DNA of 64,000 nt from Deinococcus aquaedulcis (GTDB taxonomy: Bacteria; Deinococcota; Deinococci; Deinococcales; Deinococcaceae), in NCBI RefSeq assembly GCF_019693445.1, contig NZ_JAHRBL010000002.1, positions 62,001 through 126,000 on the forward strand, in the 5' to 3' direction. Every line of letters starts with the position of its first letter. The stretch's first letter is position 1. Shown in pieces: positions 13,057 to 24,497 of the stretch. The notes under the pieces are model-generated. The model made no database searches. It was given only the letters and a program-made list of their open reading frames with translations, and was not told where the DNA came from. The position numbers and the translations under genes were made by a program.

Positions 13057-13742
13057 CTACGGCGAGGGAACCAGCAGGCCCAGCGCCGCCTGTAACTCAG
13101 CGTGCGAGTGCAGGACCCGGGCCACGCCCAGTTCACGCAACCTCGCCTCGTCGTCCGGCAAGATGTGGCTGCCCGCCAGCAGCGCCCAGACGGTCATGCC
13201 CGCTGCCAGTCCGGCCTGTGCCCCCGGGGCACTGTCTTCCACGACCAGGCAGCGCCTCGGCTCGGCGCCCAGCGCGGCGGCAGCGTACCGGTACAGCGCC
13301 GGGTCCGGCTTGCCCACGCCGCCCACGCAGGCCGGGTCAAAGGCCCGCCCGGCCAGCAGCGTGTCCAGTCCAGCCCCCCGCAGTTTCAGACCCAGGCGGT
13401 GGCGCTCGCTGTTGCTGGCCACCGCAAAGGGCACGCTCGCCGCGTCCAGGGCGCGCAGGGTGTCGGCGGCCCCCGGTACAGGCGGCACATGGTCAAAAGC
13501 CGCGTTAAAGCGGGTGTTCAGCAGCGGCAGAAAGTCTTCGGGGGCCCGCCAGCCCCGGCCTTCTTCCAGGGCGCGCACCACGCCTTCAAAGCGCTGCCCA
13601 GCCGTCAGGCGCGTGATCTCGGCAGAGCTAAGGTTTAACCCTTGGCCCCGGAAGATCTCGGCCCACAGCTCGGTGATCAGGGCTTCGGTGTCCACCAGCA
13701 CGCCGTCAAGGTCGAACAGCACGGCGGCGAAGGGCGTGGGCA

Positions 13743-13743
<1 letters not shown>
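13057..13743 (-). CDS. HAD-family hydrolase (phosphoglycolate phosphatase/beta-PGM-like)
   Basis: A 228-residue cytoplasmic phosphatase-type enzyme. HAD motifs in order: LFDLDGVLVDTE (nucleophile Asp), VASNSERHR (motif II Ser), VGKPDPALY (motif III Lys) and VVEDSAPGAQAG (motif IV). A cap domain lies between motifs I and II. The substrate is probably a small sugar phosphate or phosphoglycolate but cannot be fixed. The ATG overlaps the stop of the HIT gene by one base, so the two are co-translated. Confidence 0.87.
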
Positions 13744-14072
<329 letters not shown>

Positions 14073-14315
14073 GGCTGCACTGTACCGGGTCCCCGTCTGC
14101 CTGTCGGCTCGTGGCTGTCAAGCAGCGGCTGAAGAGCAAAAACAGCCAAACATGAAGACTCCACAAGAGTTCTGTCACAGCGAATTTTTCACACTCTGGG
14201 CATCAAGGGCAGCCCAGACGCTGGACCAGACGCCGCAGTGCCCCGGCGTATTCAAGGGAGGCCTTATGCGCGCAGGGGTGTGTGGAACAACCGCAGAGCA
14301 AGCAGGCGGTGAGCG

Positions 14316-14900
14316 GTGACAGGTGTGCTGCTGTCCCCAGTTCCACTGACGGGCTTGCTGTCGTCATTGACACCGGAACTGCGGGAGCATGGTGAACGCG
14401 TGGCCTATCTGTGCCAGGAGGTGGGGTTGGCGTTGGGCCTGAGCCCCCAGCACCTCGACGATCTGCGGGTGGCGGCGTGGCTTCACGACCTGGGCAAGCA
14501 GGACCTGTCCAGCGAGATGCTGGCCAAGACAGGTCCCCTTACCCCTGAGGAGTGGGCCCAGATCCGCCGCCACCCGGAACTGGGTGTCCACCGTGCCCGC
14601 GCGGTACCAGGGCTCTCTGCAGGCGTACTGGCGGCCATCCTGTCGCACCATGAACGCTGGGACGGCGGCGGCTACCCGCAGGGCCTGCGCGGCCACGAGA
14701 TTCCCCGTCTGGCGCGGATCATCGCTGTTTGCGATGTCTACGACGCATTGCGCAGCGCCCGGGTGTACAAGCCGGTCTGGACGCCGGCTGCAGCCCTGGC
14801 CGAGGTGCGCCGGGGTGGTGGCGCGGCCTTTGACCCCGAAGTCCTGGCGGCCTTTCTGGCCCTTGAGTGGCATGCCCGCTCCAGCAGCGAGGCCCCGTGA
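14316..14900 (+). CDS. HD-GYP domain protein (predicted c-di-GMP phosphodiesterase)
   Basis: A 194-residue stand-alone HD-GYP domain. Key residues are present: HGERV at the start, the metal HD in WLHDLGKQDL, HHERWDGGGYPQGL with the GYP signature, and DVYDAL. The family hydrolyses cyclic di-GMP to pGpG or GMP. There is no sensor domain. The start is taken as GTG 14316 because the domain begins within 20 residues of it and no upstream in-frame start looks better. A multi-domain diguanylate cyclase lies 340 bases downstream, so the two may act on the same pool. Confidence 0.85.
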   Translation: MTGVLLSPVPLTGLLSSLTPELREHGERVAYLCQEVGLALGLSPQHLDDLRVAAWLHDLGKQDLSSEMLAKTGPLTPEEWAQIRRHPELGVHRARAVPGLSAGVLAAILSHHERWDGGGYPQGLRGHEIPRLARIIAVCDVYDALRSARVYKPVWTPAAALAEVRRGGGAAFDPEVLAAFLALEWHARSSSEAP

Positions 14901-15240
14901 ACGGGTGAGAACAGACGCTGGGTGGTGACCGCAGTAGCCCGTTTCACCCAGGGGCCATCTGTGGTTGTCCACTTTTAACGCCTCTGGTGTTCGCACCCTT
15001 TGCCCAGACTTGGTCAGTGCGCCTCCGGTCTATGGTCCAGCGCTCTCCTATTGAACAGTGAATTTGGATGTTCCCCGTCCTTGCGGCTTTGCAGGCCCGG
15101 TACCCATCAACCTGTGTCTGCTGCTCACCGCACTGATTGGCAATTGGCCAGTGTCGGTGGCAGCCCTTTCGGGGCCAGTGCGCTCACTTCCTCCCTTCGG
15201 GGGCGATGACGAGCCCATTAAGAAACCTTCATACTGGGGC

Positions 15241-17613
15241 ATGACGCCCTGGTCTGCCGAGGAGGAAGCGCGACTGGCGGTCCTGAGCCGGTATCAGCCG
15301 CTGGTTGGGCTCCCGGACACGGCCCTGGCGCGGGTCAAGGTGCTGGCTGCGCACCTGTTCGGGGTGTCCATCGTTTCGGTCGGGCTGCTGGATATAGATC
15401 AGGAGTGGGTTCAGGTCGGGGGCGATCTGGGCGGAACGCACGGGCCGCTCCTGGCCCCGCTGGGCGCAACCGTGGTGCTCAGCGGGCAGGTGGTGAGTAC
15501 CGGTGACGCCCGTCAGGACCCCCGCTTTGCCGGCCACCCCCTGGTGACGGCCGGGCCGCACGTGCGCTTTTACGCCAGCGCTCCACTGCTGAGCCCCGAA
15601 GGCGACGTCATCGGCGCGCTGTGTGTGGCCGATTCGCAGGTGCGCCCGGCACTACAAGGCGAGGCGCTGGCACGACTGACCGACATGGCCGCGCTGGTGA
15701 TGAACGAACTGGAACTGCACCTGACCGCGCAAGTCCTGGCGCGCAAACAGGTGGCTCTGGACCACATGAACCGTGACCTGCGTGTGGCGCTGTCCAGTGC
15801 TGAAACCATGACGGCGGTGGCCGAACTGGCCGATCTGGACCTGAGTCCGCAGCAGATGGCGCTGCACGTGACCGAGCTCACTGCCAGCGCCCTGGATGTG
15901 GACTGGGGCGCGCTGGTGGCGGTGCGGGGTGACCGGGCCTTTTCTTTCGGAGCGTGGCATTCGCCGCGCGGTGAGGCGCTGGCCCAGCTGGCCTCGCGCG
16001 GGATTCGGCGCGAGGAAGGCGGCATGACCTGGGAGGCCCTGAGTGCCGGACAGCCGCTGTTTGTGGACGATTACCCGGGCAGCCACTTCGCCCACCCGGA
16101 AAGCCGGAAGACGGGCGTGCAGGCGGCGGCAACCGCGCCCCTGGGCGAGTTCGGCGGCACCTCGTACCTGATGGGCTTTGTGCGCCTGAGTCCGCAGCCC
16201 TGGAACCGCACCGACCGCCACCTGATCTACGCGGTGTCGCGTGCGGTGCGCCAGACCCTGCGCCGCGCCGAGGAACGCGCCGCGCTGCGCGAAGCCCAGC
16301 ACCGCCTGCAGCTGACCCTGGACAGCGCGCCCCTCATTCTGTGGGCCACCGACCTGAGCGGCACGTTTACCCTTTCAGAGGGCCGGGCCCTGACTGGGCT
16401 GGGCACCCGGCCGGGGGTGGCGGTGGGGCAGTCCATCTACGAGCTGTATGCCGGCATTCCCGAGATTCGCCGCAACGTTGAGCGCGCCATGTCAGGCGAG
16501 GCCTTTGTGGCGCAGGTGCAGGCGCAGGGCCGCGTCTTCGAGGCGCGTTATGAGCCCATGCGCAACGCCGAGGGGCAGCAGACCGGCACCGTGGGCCTCG
16601 CCTACGACGTGACCGGGCTGGTGCAGGCCGAGCAGCAGGCGCGCCGGGACCAGATGCGCGCCGAGGCGCTGCTGCACCTCTCGCAGCTGCTCAGCGGCGA
16701 CCAGCCGTTCGCAGAGGCAGCCGGGCGAGCCCTGGGCACCTTGCAGCAGGTGCTGGGCCCCGGCTGGTTTGTGCTGTGGGCGCGCCAGGGCCAGCGCTTC
16801 GTGCCGCTGCTGCAGGTGGGCGAGGCCCCGGGCGCGGTGCAGCGCCACCAGTCGCAGGGCATTCCGGCGGCGCAGTACGAGGCTCTGGGGGTTTTTCAGC
16901 AGCACTCTGTCTTTCTGGGGCCGGCCGAGCTGCCCGCCGACGCCCGCGACGACGGGATGCGCGGCGCGGCCCTGCTGCCTATTGATCTGGGCACCGCCGA
17001 GACGATATGGCTGCTGGGGGTCTACCGCGCGGCCCCGGATTTCGAGGTCTGGACCGCCGATGAGCGGCAACTGTTGGAAGCGGCGGGGCGCCTGCTGTGC
17101 GCCGGGGCCCAGCGCCTTGAGCAGGTGGAGGGTCTGGCCCGCGCGGCCCAGACCGACACCCTGACGGGTCTGGGCAACCGGCGCGCGCTGGACTTGGCCC
17201 TGGAGCGCGCTTTTGCCCAGGCACACGAACGGAGCGAGCAGGTCACGGTGGTGTCGGTGGACATGGACGGCCTGAAGCATTTCAACGACACCGAGGGCCA
17301 CGCCCGGGGCGACGCGCTGCTGGTGACCTTTGGACAGGCGCTGCGTGAAGCGGTGCGCCGGGGAGACCAGGTGTTCCGGCTGGGCGGCGATGAGTTCGTG
17401 GTGGTCATGGTGCATGGGCACGCGCCGTCCCTGCCCGCCGAGCGGGTGCAGGCCGCCGTGCGCCACACCTGCGCCGCCGGTTTTCCAGGCGTTCAGGCCA
17501 GTGCGGGGGTGGCCTGTTTTCCCGAAGACGGCCACACCCCAGAGGCGGTGCTGGCCTGCAGCGACGCGCGGATGTACGCCCAGAAGATGAGCCGCCGCGC
17601 CGACCCCACCTGA
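15241..17613 (+). CDS. Multi-GAF/PAS diguanylate cyclase
   Basis: A 790-residue signalling protein, apparently soluble. Order: GAF-like domain (about residues 15-165), helical linker, second GAF-like domain (about 200-360), a PAS-like domain (about 375-500, starting LQLTLDSAPLILWATDLSG), a third GAF-like region, and a C-terminal GGDEF domain with RLGGDEFVVVM. An RRGD I-site lies five residues before GGDEF, so product inhibition by c-di-GMP is expected. The ATG at 15241 is preceded by CATACT with a 5-base gap, favouring it over the upstream GTG at 15058. Ligands of the sensor domains are unknown. Confidence 0.85.
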   Translation: MTPWSAEEEARLAVLSRYQPLVGLPDTALARVKVLAAHLFGVSIVSVGLLDIDQEWVQVGGDLGGTHGPLLAPLGATVVLSGQVVSTGDARQDPRFAGHPLVTAGPHVRFYASAPLLSPEGDVIGALCVADSQVRPALQGEALARLTDMAALVMNELELHLTAQVLARKQVALDHMNRDLRVALSSAETMTAVAELADLDLSPQQMALHVTELTASALDVDWGALVAVRGDRAFSFGAWHSPRGEALAQLASRGIRREEGGMTWEALSAGQPLFVDDYPGSHFAHPESRKTGVQAAATAPLGEFGGTSYLMGFVRLSPQPWNRTDRHLIYAVSRAVRQTLRRAEERAALREAQHRLQLTLDSAPLILWATDLSGTFTLSEGRALTGLGTRPGVAVGQSIYELYAGIPEIRRNVERAMSGEAFVAQVQAQGRVFEARYEPMRNAEGQQTGTVGLAYDVTGLVQAEQQARRDQMRAEALLHLSQLLSGDQPFAEAAGRALGTLQQVLGPGWFVLWARQGQRFVPLLQVGEAPGAVQRHQSQGIPAAQYEALGVFQQHSVFLGPAELPADARDDGMRGAALLPIDLGTAETIWLLGVYRAAPDFEVWTADERQLLEAAGRLLCAGAQRLEQVEGLARAAQTDTLTGLGNRRALDLALERAFAQAHERSEQVTVVSVDMDGLKHFNDTEGHARGDALLVTFGQALREAVRRGDQVFRLGGDEFVVVMVHGHAPSLPAERVQAAVRHTCAAGFPGVQASAGVACFPEDGHTPEAVLACSDARMYAQKMSRRADPT

Positions 17614-17909
17614 CCCAGCGCGGCCCCTGACCCAGCACGGCGCCGTGCCCGAGGCCCGCGCGGTCTGAAGCGGCAAGCCACCCCCTCTTGGTGAGGGTCG
17701 GCGGCCTATTCAGGCTCCCGGCCACTCTTCACCGAACGTTTATGCGTGCCCGTGGCCCTGATCCACTGGGCGGCTCCTGGCATACAGCCAGATGTCCAGC
17801 GCGCGTGCCTGTCTTCGCGGGGCCGCGCACCCCCCTTCTTTCTGTCACCACTTTGAACCCGCCTCCGTGCGGCGTTCAGCGGTGCCCTCTGGCCCAAGGA
17901 GGCCCCCTC

Positions 17910-18824
<915 letters not shown>

Positions 18825-18833
18825 CACCGACGC

Positions 18834-18908
18834 CGACAGACAGCGGTCTTCCGTTCCGCCCAGGGGAGAAACGCACCCCCTCAACGCCACGCCAACCGCT
18901 GTCTGTCG
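18834..18908. other. Long-range 14-bp perfect inverted repeat after ferritin gene
   Basis: CGACAGACAGCGGT at 18834-18847 and its exact complement at 18895-18908 bracket 47 bases. In the transcript this makes a stable stem just after the ferritin-like gene. There is no T-run, so it could be an RNA-stability element or the ends of a small repeat. Confidence 0.6.
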
Positions 18909-18924
18909 CGCTCGCACCATATGA

Positions 18925-18945
18925 CCTGAAGGGTTCACCTTCAGG
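18925..18945. other. Perfect 8-bp hairpin (CCTGAAGG/CCTTCAGG)
   Basis: CCTGAAGG, GTTCA loop, CCTTCAGG, just beyond the longer inverted repeat. With it, this forms a structured 110-base stretch between two genes. No poly-T tail follows. Confidence 0.5.
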
Positions 18946-19054
18946 CCATGTGCTTATCACTCCGAGTCGCTCGCAGAAGCGATTCAATCCAAAGAGAACA
19001 AGCGGGCTTTCAGGCGTGGAGCGGACAAACCGGTTCTGTCCCGGTTGGTCAGCG

Positions 19055-19095
19055 AAACAGACGGCATCCGTGAAAGAGCGCAGCGGAGGGAAGCA
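19055..19095 (+). repeat. Dispersed repeat, copy 1 (partial)
   Basis: Contains ACGGCATCCG, then an AGAGCGCAGCGGAGGGAAG stretch. The same series (ACGGNNTCCG, then GCGCAGC and GAGGGAA) is found at 32744-32800 on the plus strand and at 34001-34100 on the minus strand. It lies upstream of the YcaQ-like gene. Confidence 0.5.
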
Positions 19096-19224
19096 ACCGT
19101 TCCACCTCTGTTCTGCACGGTTCGGGGCGGGTGGGGGAGACCCGGCCTGCCCCAGGTTGCTGAGCACGCCTTCACGCTGAGCCCGCGCCCAGCCGCGCCT
19201 CCGCCCTCTGCTAGCCTGCGCCCC

Positions 19225-20328
19225 ATGACCATCACGTCCTCGGCGGTGCGGGCTGCCGCGTTTCGCACGCTGGCGCCGCAGCCCAGCCTTCAGGCCGCGC
19301 TGGACACGCTGGGCTTCGTGCAGGCCGATCCCATCCGCGCGCCCGCCCGCGCCCAGGACCTCACCCTGATGGCCCGCCTTGCGGGGTACCGCGCCGGTGA
19401 CCTGGAAGCGGCCTACCCCACCCTGGACGCCGAGGAAGACATGCTGCCCAACTACGGCTTCGTGCCCCGGCGCGTGCAGGCCCTGCTGCACCCCCGCGAG
19501 GTCGAGCCGAAGGTGCTGCAGACCCACCCGGAGCTGGCCGGGGCGGTGCGCGCCTTGCTGCACGAGGCTGGCGAGCTCCACCCCCGGCAGGCGGCGGCTG
19601 GGCTGGGGCGCGGCGGGGTGGTCAACGCCTGGGGTGGGCAGTCCAGCGCGACCACCCGCGTGCTGGACGCCCTGCACCGCCGGGGCGAGGCGCGGGTGGT
19701 GCGGCGGGAACGGGGCGTGCGCGTGTACGGCCCGGCGCCCCATCTGGCCGCGCTGCGCGCCGCGCCTCTGCCCGAAGCCGAGCGGCTGCGCGGCGCGGTT
19801 CACCTATTGGCCGGGCTGTATGGCCCGCTGCCCGAAGCCAGCCTGGGGTATCTGGTGGGGCTGTCTCACTACGGCTTTCCGCATCTGCATGGCGCGCTGC
19901 GCGCCGCTTTTCGCACGGCGGTGCGGGAGGAACTGGCAGGCGCGGTGGTGGACGGCGTGCGCTACGTGTGGCCCGCCGACTGGCCCCCAGAGGCCGATGC
20001 GCCCCGTGGCGTGCGGGTGGTGGGCCCCTTCGATCCGCTGGTGTGGGACCGGCGCCGCTTTGCCCACCTGCACGGCTGGACCTACCGTTTCGAGGCCTAC
20101 ACCCCGGCCGCCAAACGCCAGCTGGGCTACTACGCGCTGCCCGTTTTTCAGGCCGAACGGGCGGTGGGCTGGGCTAACCTGCAGCTGCAGGGCTCTGCGC
20201 TAGAGGCCCGAGTGGGGCTGGTGCCGGGTATCCGCCGCACCGCTGCCTTTAACCGCAGTCTGAACGCCGAATTGGACCGCTACCGAGCCTTTCTGGGCGC
20301 CGCCGAGGTGCAGGTGGCCGAACTCTAG
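19225..20328 (+). CDS. YcaQ/AlkX-like winged-helix DNA glycosylase
   Basis: A 367-residue member of the HTH_42 (YcaQ/AlkZ-like) superfamily. These enzymes excise alkylated bases and unhook DNA interstrand crosslinks. The catalytic region reads FVQADPIRAPARAQD: Gln33-Ala34-Asp35 matches the Gln-x-Asp form of the YcaQ (AlkX) branch rather than the Gln-x-Gln of AlkZ. The C-terminal GPFDPLVWDRRR and ALPVF elements also fit. TAGCCT lies 7 bases before the ATG, so the message is likely leaderless. A crosslink-repair enzyme fits a radiation- and desiccation-tolerant host, but activity is inferred. Confidence 0.82.
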   Translation: MTITSSAVRAAAFRTLAPQPSLQAALDTLGFVQADPIRAPARAQDLTLMARLAGYRAGDLEAAYPTLDAEEDMLPNYGFVPRRVQALLHPREVEPKVLQTHPELAGAVRALLHEAGELHPRQAAAGLGRGGVVNAWGGQSSATTRVLDALHRRGEARVVRRERGVRVYGPAPHLAALRAAPLPEAERLRGAVHLLAGLYGPLPEASLGYLVGLSHYGFPHLHGALRAAFRTAVREELAGAVVDGVRYVWPADWPPEADAPRGVRVVGPFDPLVWDRRRFAHLHGWTYRFEAYTPAAKRQLGYYALPVFQAERAVGWANLQLQGSALEARVGLVPGIRRTAAFNRSLNAELDRYRAFLGAAEVQVAEL

Positions 20329-20338
20329 GCCAGGGGCT

Positions 20339-21313
20339 TTACTCCCACCACGCCTCCACGGCAGCGGCCAGGGCCTGCTGAACCCCGCTGCTTTCACGGC
20401 GCTGCGCCTGCCGGGCCGTGGACAACAGGTTCAGGGCCAGTCCCGCGCGCTCCTGGGCGGCCAGTTCCGCCGTCGACAGGGACAGACCCTGCTCGGCCAG
20501 CGCTGCCTGATAGGCCTCGCGCAGGGCGGGCCCCAGGCGGGCCCGCTCGGTGGCGTTCAGCCGCAGCGCCAGCAGGTGCGCCAGGTCCTCGCCGGGCACG
20601 CTGGGATGCACCTGCCCGTAGTCAATGAGTTCTGGGGGCCCGCCGTCTCTGGGCCACAGCACCTGCCCGGCGTGAATGTCGCCGTGCACCAGCGTCCACA
20701 CGGGCGCGCGGGCCAGCAGGTCGGGCAACGCCTGCGCGGCGGCCGTCAGGGCTTCGGCCGCGTCCGGCACATCCGGCGGCGCGGTAGGGGCCGCCGCGCG
20801 GGCCAGGACCTCGCCGGGCTGCCAGCGCCAGCGGCCCCGTAACAGGGGCTGGCCCGGCCCCGCCCAGAAAGCGTGCAGCCCGGCCAGCAAGCGCACCACG
20901 TCCAGCAGGGCCGCCTCGCGCTGGGGGTCGGTGGCAAAGGCGCCCCAGCCCCAGGTGGCCTCGGTCCGGTCCACCGTCAGCAGGTGGGCCAGGGGCGGGC
21001 CTTGCTGCGCGGCGCTGTGCAGGTACCGGGCGTGGGGCACCGGCGCGTGCGGCGCCAGGTCGCGCAGGTAGGTGCTTTCGCGGTGCAGGCGCTCGGCCGC
21101 GCGGGAGTCGCGCCAGCCAGCGGGCAGGTATTTCAGGAACAGCGGGCCGCCGGGGCTGCGGTAGCGCGCAAAGGCGGCCCCCTCGCCGGTCCAGGTTTCC
21201 ACCACACGCGCCCCGGGGAAGGTGGCGCGCAGCCCCGGCGGCCACACCCAGGGTCCGCTGGCGGGGGCGTGGCCGCGTAAAGTGGCCGCCCAGTCTCCCA
21301 GGCGGCGCGGCAA
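20339..21313 (-). CDS. APH-family phosphotransferase (maltokinase-like motif)
   Basis: A kinase-fold protein of about 324 residues. The catalytic loop reads VHGDIHAGQVLW, with Asp as base and Gln where most aminoglycoside phosphotransferases have Asn, as seen in maltokinase-like members; the metal motif is ELIDYGQV. The substrate is unknown. Start is uncertain: the frame stays open upstream, but the small gene at 21346-21564 occupies that DNA. A TTG at 21313 is the first plausible start and other sites are possible. It converges on the YcaQ-like gene with a 10-base gap. Confidence 0.75.
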   Translation of the reverse strand: MPRRLGDWAATLRGHAPASGPWVWPPGLRATFPGARVVETWTGEGAAFARYRSPGGPLFLKYLPAGWRDSRAAERLHRESTYLRDLAPHAPVPHARYLHSAAQQGPPLAHLLTVDRTEATWGWGAFATDPQREAALLDVVRLLAGLHAFWAGPGQPLLRGRWRWQPGEVLARAAAPTAPPDVPDAAEALTAAAQALPDLLARAPVWTLVHGDIHAGQVLWPRDGGPPELIDYGQVHPSVPGEDLAHLLALRLNATERARLGPALREAYQAALAEQGLSLSTAELAAQERAGLALNLLSTARQAQRRESSGVQQALAAAVEAWWE

Positions 21314-21345
21314 AAACAGGCGGCTCAGGGCGGCGGGCGCTCCGC

Positions 21346-21564
21346 TCAGGTCAGCAGCGAGACGAGGCCCGCCACCGATCCCCCGGCGGCCAGTGCCGCA
21401 AATACGAAGGCCCCCAGGCACCCCGAGGACCGCTTCACCGTGCGGTAGTGGCCGCTGTGGCCGTAGCCGTGGCGCTTGTGGCTGCTGTGGCTGCCGTGCC
21501 CCAGGAAACCGCCCTTGTGGCCGCTGCGACTGAACGAAAAGGACCCTGCCGAAAATCCGCTCAT
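21346..21564 (-). CDS. Small Ser/Gly/His-rich protein with C-terminal membrane segment
   Basis: A 72-residue protein. The first 45 residues are rich in Ser, Gly, His and Lys (for example GHGSHSSHKRHGYGHSGHY). A single hydrophobic helix forms the C-terminus (GAFVFAALAAGGSVAGLVSLL). TACCGT lies 5 bases before the ATG, consistent with a leaderless transcript. The histidines could bind metal. It precedes the phosphotransferase gene on the same strand. No family is recognised. Confidence 0.55.
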   Translation of the reverse strand: MSGFSAGSFSFSRSGHKGGFLGHGSHSSHKRHGYGHSGHYRTVKRSSGCLGAFVFAALAAGGSVAGLVSLLT

Positions 21565-21668
21565 GCCCTACGGTACGCAATCGGGCGCCCCAGGGTTGCG
21601 CTCCTTTAACTCGGTTCAATGTTGGGCATCAGGAGTGACGCACTCGCAGGCGTATCATGCGGCAGATC

Positions 21669-23000
<1,332 letters not shown>

Positions 23001-23152
23001 GCGTCCCCCGCTGGGGGCATTCCCACGCCCCTCATGGCGCGCTGGGGTAAAACAGCGCCAGTGCGCCCAGCGCGGCCCCCCGCTCATTCGTCAGACTGGG
23101 GTCAAGCGCTGGGTGTGCAATGGGTCCATTCCCTGCCTTTGGAGGTTGCACC

Positions 23153-23659
23153 ATGAAACAGAACGTCCTTTCTGCGGTGGCCCTGCTCAGCGGCCTGTCG
23201 CTGGCCGTGGCCCAGAGTGTTCCCGCGCCCCTGAAACTCACCTCGACCACCTCGGTGGTGACGCAGACCACGCAAAACGGCAAGACCGTTGAAACCTTCA
23301 CGGACGCCAGCAAGGTGGCCGTGGTGCCCGGCACCCTGCTGGACATGGCCCACACGTGGCAGAGCGTGAGCAAAAGCGACCTGCGCAACATGAAGCTGGA
23401 CATGAAGGTGGACCCCGCCACCACTTTCCGCAGCGCCGCGTGCACCCTCAGCGGCGTGACCACCCTGTTCAGCGCCGACGGCGGCAAGACCTTCGGCGCG
23501 GCCCCGCTGAAAAAGACCGTGATCGTCACCGAAAACGGCCGGCAGGTCCAGCGGCAGGTGGAGGTCAAGCCCAGCGAGTACACCAATGTGCGCTGGCAGC
23601 TGCCTGTGGTGAAGGCCGGCAGCGAGGGCCGCTGCGGCATTCGCGTGGTGGTGAAGTAA
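23153..23659 (+). CDS. Exported DUF11-like single-domain protein
   Basis: A 168-residue protein with a cleavable signal peptide (MKQNVLSAVALLSGLSLAVAQ). The mature part resembles one DUF11/conserved-repeat beta-sandwich: KVAVVPGTLLDMAHTWQSVS, SADGGKTFG, YTNVRWQLPVV. In Deinococcus such domains occur in surface and S-layer-associated proteins. Two cysteines (CTLSG and GRCGIRV) could form a disulfide. GGAGG lies 7 bases before the ATG. A hairpin terminator follows. The precise role is unknown. Confidence 0.65.
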   Translation: MKQNVLSAVALLSGLSLAVAQSVPAPLKLTSTTSVVTQTTQNGKTVETFTDASKVAVVPGTLLDMAHTWQSVSKSDLRNMKLDMKVDPATTFRSAACTLSGVTTLFSADGGKTFGAAPLKKTVIVTENGRQVQRQVEVKPSEYTNVRWQLPVVKAGSEGRCGIRVVVK

Positions 23660-23676
23660 GCGCAGGCCACTGATAA

Positions 23677-23707
23677 AGCGCCCCCAGCCGGGTTCGGTGG
23701 GGGCGCT
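23677..23707 (+). terminator. Terminator-like hairpin after exported protein gene
   Basis: AGCGCCCCCA, 11-base loop, TGGGGGCGCT, then TGTTCT. Stem is 10 bp; the T-tract is weak. Confidence 0.65.
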
Positions 23708-23958
23708 GTTCTCTGGATGTGGTGGTGTGGGCAGGCTTTGCCGGCCAGGGAGAAAGGTTCGTCACGCCCTTAAAACATATGGTGCGGACAGTGTTCAAGC
23801 GTGGCGAGGAGCCCACGAGAAAAGCGTCGTCTGGGACGCTTGACCCACTTGCCTCCCTCTGCTCCACAGCTCTGCGATTTCCCCATAAGGGGGAGAGGGA
23901 AAACAGCGTGTTTGTCGGGCTGTCTTCTGCAGAATGCTGCACCTGTCTGCACTGTTGC
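23708..23958. other. Intergenic region, no gene seen
   Basis: No supported gene between the exported-protein terminator and the rpsT terminator. It holds a CATATGGTGCG motif near 23776, also found inverted near 18913, and a REP-like palindrome. Confidence 0.5.
23872..23910. repeat. REP-like palindrome (CCCTCTCCC family)
   Basis: Minus strand reads CCCTCTCCCCC, TTATG, GGGGAAA. It matches the core seen near 275, 26540 and 32636. Confidence 0.5.
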
Positions 23959-23995
23959 TAAAAGCGCGCCGGGGATCAAACCCCGGCGCGCGCCT
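23959..23995 (-). terminator. Rho-independent terminator of rpsT
   Basis: Perfect 11-bp stem GCGCGCCGGGG/CCCCGGCGCGC with a six-base loop; on the minus strand it is followed by a TTTT run. It lies about 20 bases after the rpsT stop. Confidence 0.85.
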
Positions 23996-24012
23996 TTGTG
24001 TTTGTGCTGTGC

Positions 24013-24291
24013 TTAGCCCTGTTGCGCGGCCTTGGCGCGGTTAATCGCCTTGGCCAGACGGCTCTTCTTGCGGGCGGCGGCGTTCTTGTGCATGGTGCTG
24101 CCCTTGGCGGCCTTGTCAATCAGGCTCTCGGCGCGGCTCTGCAGCGTGGCCAGGTCCTCGGCGCCGGTCTGGGCGGCGACCACGGCCTTTTTGGTGAAGG
24201 TCTTGATGGTGCTCTTGCGGCTGCGGTTCAGCAGGCGGCGCTTGAGGCTCTGGCGGTGACGTTTCTGGGCGGACTTGTGACGCAGGGCCAT
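24013..24291 (-). CDS. rpsT: 30S ribosomal protein S20
   Basis: A 92-residue, very basic protein that binds 16S rRNA in the small subunit. [20 protein letters not shown] at the start and [20 protein letters not shown] at the end are diagnostic. An AAGGAGA ribosome site lies just upstream. Its transcript has a long GC-rich leader of about 170 bases with hairpins. S20 autoregulates its own synthesis in Escherichia coli, so the leader may serve that purpose here. Confidence 0.97.
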   Translation of the reverse strand: MALRHKSAQKRHRQSLKRRLLNRSRKSTIKTFTKKAVVAAQTGAEDLATLQSRAESLIDKAAKGSTMHKNAAARKKSRLAKAINRAKAAQQG

Positions 24292-24462
24292 GTGTACTCT
24301 CCTTGTTCTCCCGCCGCCGGTCTGGCGGTGCGGGGCGGTTCCTGCCCGCAGGCGGGAACGCGAGCGTCCGAGGGGCCCCGTCAAGCAGGGCGGCCGCTTC
24401 GGCGCGCCGGGGCAGCGGGGCTGCTCGCCGGGCCACCCACCCCAAAGCAGGCAGTGGGCAAC
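24292..24462 (-). promoter_or_regulatory. Structured 5' leader of rpsT
   Basis: About 170 bases between the predicted transcription start and the S20 start. It includes a hairpin at about 24338-24360 (GTTCCTGCC with GGCGGGAAC) and further GC-rich complementary runs. A candidate site for translational feedback by S20. Confidence 0.4.
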
Positions 24463-24468
24463 CTCGTG

Positions 24469-24497
24469 ACTATACCTGCCTTTGGTTGGGGTGGCAA
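24469..24497 (-). promoter_or_regulatory. Strong promoter for rpsT
   Basis: Minus strand: -35 TTGCCA (24497-24492), 17-base spacer, -10 TATAGT (24474-24469). It lies back to back with the recX promoter. Confidence 0.75.

Noticed and set aside
15058..15240. N-terminal extension of the GAF/PAS/GGDEF protein from GTG 15058
   Set aside because: The extra 61 residues are not domain-like, and a -10 box sits 5 bases before ATG 15241.
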